Assembly (NCBI RefSeq): GCF_905220415.1
Contig: NC_059541.1
Span: 10,428,501-10,492,500, forward strand
Direction of reading: 5' to 3'
Source: Colias croceus
Lineage: Eukaryota > Arthropoda > Insecta > Lepidoptera > Pieridae
Length of the DNA stretch: 64,000 bases
Shown: piece by piece, positions 60,566-64,000 of the stretch
How the letters are laid out: every line of letters begins with the position of its first letter
Numbering within the stretch: position 1 is the first letter of the stretch
Made by a program: the position numbers and the translations under genes
The notes under the pieces: generated by a model
Told to the model about the DNA's origin: nothing
Database searches by the model: none
The model's input: the letters and a program-made list of their open reading frames with translations, nothing else

Positions 60566-60959
60566 CTACCGGCCGCTGGGCCAGAAGGCGTTCCCCCCGT
60601 GCCTGCGGCCCAGCTTCCTCTTCTTGGCGCCGCTCACTTCGCTCCTGTCGCTCCTGTCCTCTTCTCTGTACACCATCGGCAGGTTGGTCGCGTTGCAGTC
60701 GTTCTTCACTTCCAGCGACTTCTGTTTCGCTAGCAGGTTATTGAGCAGTCTCGACGAAGTGCATTGCCGCAGTGGGAGCAATCTGGACGGCTGGGCTTGT
60801 ATCGCGGGGGTCTTCCTCACGGGCGGCGGGGATGGCGTCTTCTTGTACGAGCTGCAGAACTGCTCGTACAGCACCACCTTCGTGTGGACCGGCAGCTGCG
60901 ATATCTCCACTCGCTTGATCTGCTTCACTTCCTCCTCGGGCACCCACTCGTCTTCGATC
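60566..60959 (-). CDS. Terminal coding exon of an unrecognised host gene (minus, partial)
   Basis: On the minus strand the splice acceptor TGTCCTTTACATTTCAG ends at 60960. The exon then reads G followed by ATC GAA GAC GAG TGG, phase 2, giving 130 residues to the TAG at 60566. The peptide starts IEDEWVPEEEVKQIKRVEIS, has HTKVVLYEQFCSSYKKTPSP and PPPVRK, a basic KKRKLGRRH near the C-terminus (nuclear-localisation-like), and ends NAFWPSGR. It has strong third-position GC preference, unlike any other frame in the window. There are no membrane segments or catalytic motifs. I do not recognise the protein. Earlier exons are not found and probably lie beyond 64000 or in the intron at 61-64 kb. An open frame continuing upstream to an ATG at 61027 crosses the acceptor and is less likely. 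Confidence 0.6.
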
Positions 60960-61081
60960 CTGAAATGTAAAGGACACGTTATTGTCGATAATCGTAAAGC
61001 CACACAGAATGTGACTGCAAACACCACGGTCCACTCTGTTTAATTCGCGCCTTATAACCGTCGCGGTATGTGCGAACGGTT

Positions 61082-61095
61082 GTTACCATGGCAAC
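61082..61095. promoter_or_regulatory. RFX X-box match beside GC island
   Basis: GTTACCATGGCAAC fits GTNRCC-N2-RGYAAC exactly. Close by are GAAAATGGCGCTC (YY1/Pho-like GCCAT on the other strand) and CTGACGTAACG (CRE-like). It lies 120 bases upstream of the minus-strand exon, so it could mark an internal promoter or an intronic enhancer. Confidence 0.4.
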
Positions 61096-61129
61096 GAGGA
61101 AAATGGCGCTCTTGCTCAACTGTATAAAC

Positions 61130-62131
61130 GTCATTGTTATCTGACGTAACGTAGGAACGTGGCTCGTGTTTGCAGTTTTTTGGGTTGCAAGCCCGACGTG
61201 AAAAGTGAACATGCACGCTAAGAAGCTAAAGAGAAATGAATAGACATCGACAAGGAAAAAATCTATATTAATGTGAATGCTAGTCAATGCTGAAGCTGCT
61301 AACTACGAGCTAATATGGGCGGGCAACCCATTGAGTTGCTAGCATCAGCATTGATCATTTTGTATTGATTTTCGCCAATTGTATGAGGTGGGTTGTCAGT
61401 TAAACTCAATCAAGTTGGCTTTAAACTCATTGGTATCATTGTTTTATGCTAGCAACTTCATAAGATGCTTCTGTGTGGCCGAGAAAGGGAAGCATGCTGT
61501 GTATAAGGATTTTGTGTACCTCTTGTTTTTGTCGTATATTTGAGAAGTATAATAAAAAAGATGTTTCATATTAACCTTTATACTTAGTTTGAATTTTAAA
61601 TAATTGAAAAAAATAATGGAAATACCGATTTTGGTACTTTAAGTATTCGCAAAAAAAAAATGGAATAATACTATGGTGTCATACAATCATATTGTACTTT
61701 GCACAGACAAAATTTGCATTTACAGATTATTATTTATTATTATTAAATTAAACCTAGTATTGATTCATTCGCCTATGAAACATCTTCTTCATTAAGATTT
61801 AATAAGGTTAGTAAGGAAGTATAAACTTAATAAAAAAATATTTTTAAAGATGATCGTAAATATGATAATGGTATAAATATAAAATAATTAGATATATGTA
61901 ATATAAGAAGTACACAAAGATCCGCATAATGATGTTATTAAAAGCGATGCTGCGATAACTAAAATATAATTGTGATTTAAAGCCACTCGATTTGCTTACA
62001 GTTTTGTCTGCGAAGATCTGCAATGAATATTGTGGAAGACATTTATTTGTGTCGTCTTAGAGCAAACCAATTTTGGGCTTTCTTGACTTTTAAGTACGAA
62101 ATTTATTGATTGCAGATATGATTGGAGTTAT
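61130..62131. other. Unassigned AT-rich DNA, candidate intron
   Basis: AT-rich beyond about 61480. No exon, donor or repeat confidently recognised. It would be intronic if the minus-strand gene extends past the window. Confidence 0.35.
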
Positions 62132-62378
62132 CCATACTATTAATATTATAAATGCGAAAGTAACTCTGTCTGTCTGTCTGTTACTCAATCACGCCTTAAC
62201 TACTGAACCAAATTGCATGAAATTTGGTATAAAGATATTTTGATACCCGAGAAAAGGTAGGCTACTTTTTACCCCAGGACGTAGGATAGGTTTTATCCCG
62301 GAAATCCCACGGGGGGAACGGGAACTATGCGCGTTTTTCTTTGACTGCGCGGACGATGCCGCGGGTGGAAAGCTAGTA
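62132..62378 (-). repeat. Interspersed repeat family B, long copy (minus)
   Basis: The plus strand reads CTATTAATATTATAAATGCG, (CTGT)n, ACTCAATCACGCC, GGTAGGCTACTTTTTA, GGAAATCCCAC and ends GCGGGTGGAAAGCTAGTAAT. It is the reverse of the copy at 48803 with the same 5' segment. Confidence 0.8.
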
Positions 62379-64000
62379 ATTAATAAATCACTAGTGACTT
62401 AGAAGATTATGATGATTTTTCCAATATATGTTTTTAACATTACTTAATTTAGGTAATGAAAATGATGATTTTAATAAAAAAAACTATTTCTAAACACCAA
62501 ATTCAAAAACTATAAAGTAATTTAGCCTTACACGTGCAAAATGAATGTCTTTAAGAAAAATCACACAATGAAATAATTGAAGGACCATCACATTTCTCAT
62601 GAACATACAAAAATAATCTACCGAAATGATAAACGAAAATTAGTATAACTTTTGAAATTCGACAACACTGACTACATAACCCACCTCGTCGTTACCTTGT
62701 TAATAAAATAACAAAAATACTCGAGAATTTCGTCGCTGCAAATATTAGTAACAAATTAATATATTTTTTTTATAATTCATAGAAATCTCCAAGTTACCAA
62801 GTTTAAAATCTCGTATTTTCATCATATCATTAAGGCTTCAATTTAAGCTATTTATATAAATCCCATCTAAAACTTATTCCGTGATTTGGGTAATAAAGTA
62901 TTGAAAATTCTTACCTGAAAATATATGTTAAAAAATTAAAATAAATGTCTGTTATGAGACATGTTATACAAATATTGTATAAATACTTTTGATTTAGTAA
63001 AAATGACATTAATAAGTTAGCAAGTACCTACGTTTAAATTACTTTTTAAATTAGTTTTACAAAATAATTTTCAATGAATATTCTAACTATATCGTTATAA
63101 ATTACGAAACGACTATATCAAAAGTATTTTGAAATAAAAAAAAAACTTATGATACTAATAAATAATAAGTACTAAATAGATACTATGTTTTTTACAACTG
63201 CTGGTCCTTTTTTATTTCCAGCATATTCATTCATTACAAACATTACCACACAAAACCAAAATAGTTATTTTGTTTTCTTTCTCATTACTATTTTCATTGT
63301 TTCTTTATACATTCAATAAACTCTCATATAGACAATATTTCTTATTTGCTTCAACTTCACAACATTTTTAGTTAGTAAAAAATCACTCTCATATACTATA
63401 AGTCATATATTATGCACAAAAATCTCTCGCATGGGCGTTTACACATACTTAAGTTAATTTTAAAATAAATTTATCAATTTAGACTTTATTTATTTATAGT
63501 TCATATCATTGACCAATAAAAAACTTAAACTTGGTAATAAATAAAATCTCTCAAACACTCATACATTGGTCTTCCTAAAGTCATTGTATTTCAAGTTATG
63601 CATCACCACCATCCCACTAAACCATTGAGCACACATATAAGTCGAGTATCTTTTCCAAAACCTCATTCACAACAAAACCACACAACGTAAAAAAGACCTC
63701 CTCCCTCTTTCAACTTAATCTCTCTCTCTTTCTTCCCTTAATCAGCAACAAAGCACGCTCACACATTAATACCACATATTAAAAGTTCAAATAAATAAGT
63801 CCGAAACTATCAAAAACGTACTCACACATTTGCCGACTAGTACTTCGACAACATCCTCCCTTCCCTCTACTACCAAACGATCAAATCATACTTACACACT
63901 ACTATCGTCTACAACAACTACCTATAAAGCACCCTACTCAAAAAACACCCCCTTCCCTGCCCTACCCCTATAAATAATATACGTACTTACTCATTCATAT
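62379..64000. other. Unassigned AT-rich DNA, pyrimidine-rich near the end
   Basis: From about 63600 the plus strand is rich in C and T (CCTCCCTCTTTCAACTTAAT, CTCTCTCTCTTTC). The complement of ACTTAC at about 63986 is a GTAAGT donor-like word but no exon beside it is credible. Confidence 0.35.

Noticed and set aside
60960..61027. Start codon at 61027 extending the terminal exon upstream (minus)
   Set aside because: The extension crosses a strong CAG acceptor with pyrimidine tract, and its composition changes at that point, so splicing is more likely.
60624..61043. 139-codon plus frame opposite the terminal exon
   Set aside because: It is the antisense shadow of the GC-rich minus exon, with serine/leucine-rich composition typical of such shadows.

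Overview
The window is AT-rich nuclear DNA from an insect, most probably a moth or butterfly. The call rests on interspersed repeats that I recognise as lepidopteran in type: tRNA-headed SINEs with (GAT)n or AT-rich tails, and short repeats ending in GACAGACAGA followed by TTCGCATTTATAATATTAG. I see no bacterial gene organisation, tRNA or rRNA gene, or CRISPR array. Almost every short open frame is what chance gives at this base composition. The species is not determined.

Layout. (1) 1-21 kb is intergenic or intronic DNA with small foldback elements (478-676, 681-867, 2121-2173, 5485-6204), SINEs (10395, 12478, 13340) and decayed short repeats. (2) 21.1-25.1 kb is a retroelement cluster. A 5'-truncated LINE with an intact 674-codon reverse transcriptase ends in (TTA)n, and two ~780 bp elements with matching ends follow head to tail, each bounded by (TTA)n. 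(3) 25-34 kb is mostly unassigned, with two candidate promoter-like GC islands. (4) 34.0-36.0 kb holds a highly structured poly(A) retroposon with a 12-14 bp target duplication, and a ~1 kb terminal-inverted-repeat transposon carrying a broken PHD finger. (5) 36-51 kb is repeats and unassigned DNA, including a foldback MITE whose empty site can be read from sister repeats in the window. (6) 51.8-53.1 kb (minus) carries an intact LINE ORF1-like frame with no reverse transcriptase beside it. (7) 54.3-55.1 kb is a TG...CA element with palindromic subterminal repeats. (8) 57.5-61.1 kb is the only stretch that looks like a host gene: a minus-strand terminal coding exon (60566-60959) with a good splice acceptor, and downstream a GC-richer, repeat-poor stretch that may be its 3' UTR.

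The window is best read as a nested transposon landscape at the 3' side of one unrecognised host gene. The observations I would check first are the LINE-seeded (TTA)n array, whose two copies differ by a paired substitution in a 5' stem, and the PHD transposon disrupted by a small inverted duplication. All assignments come from reading the sequence; no database search was possible.
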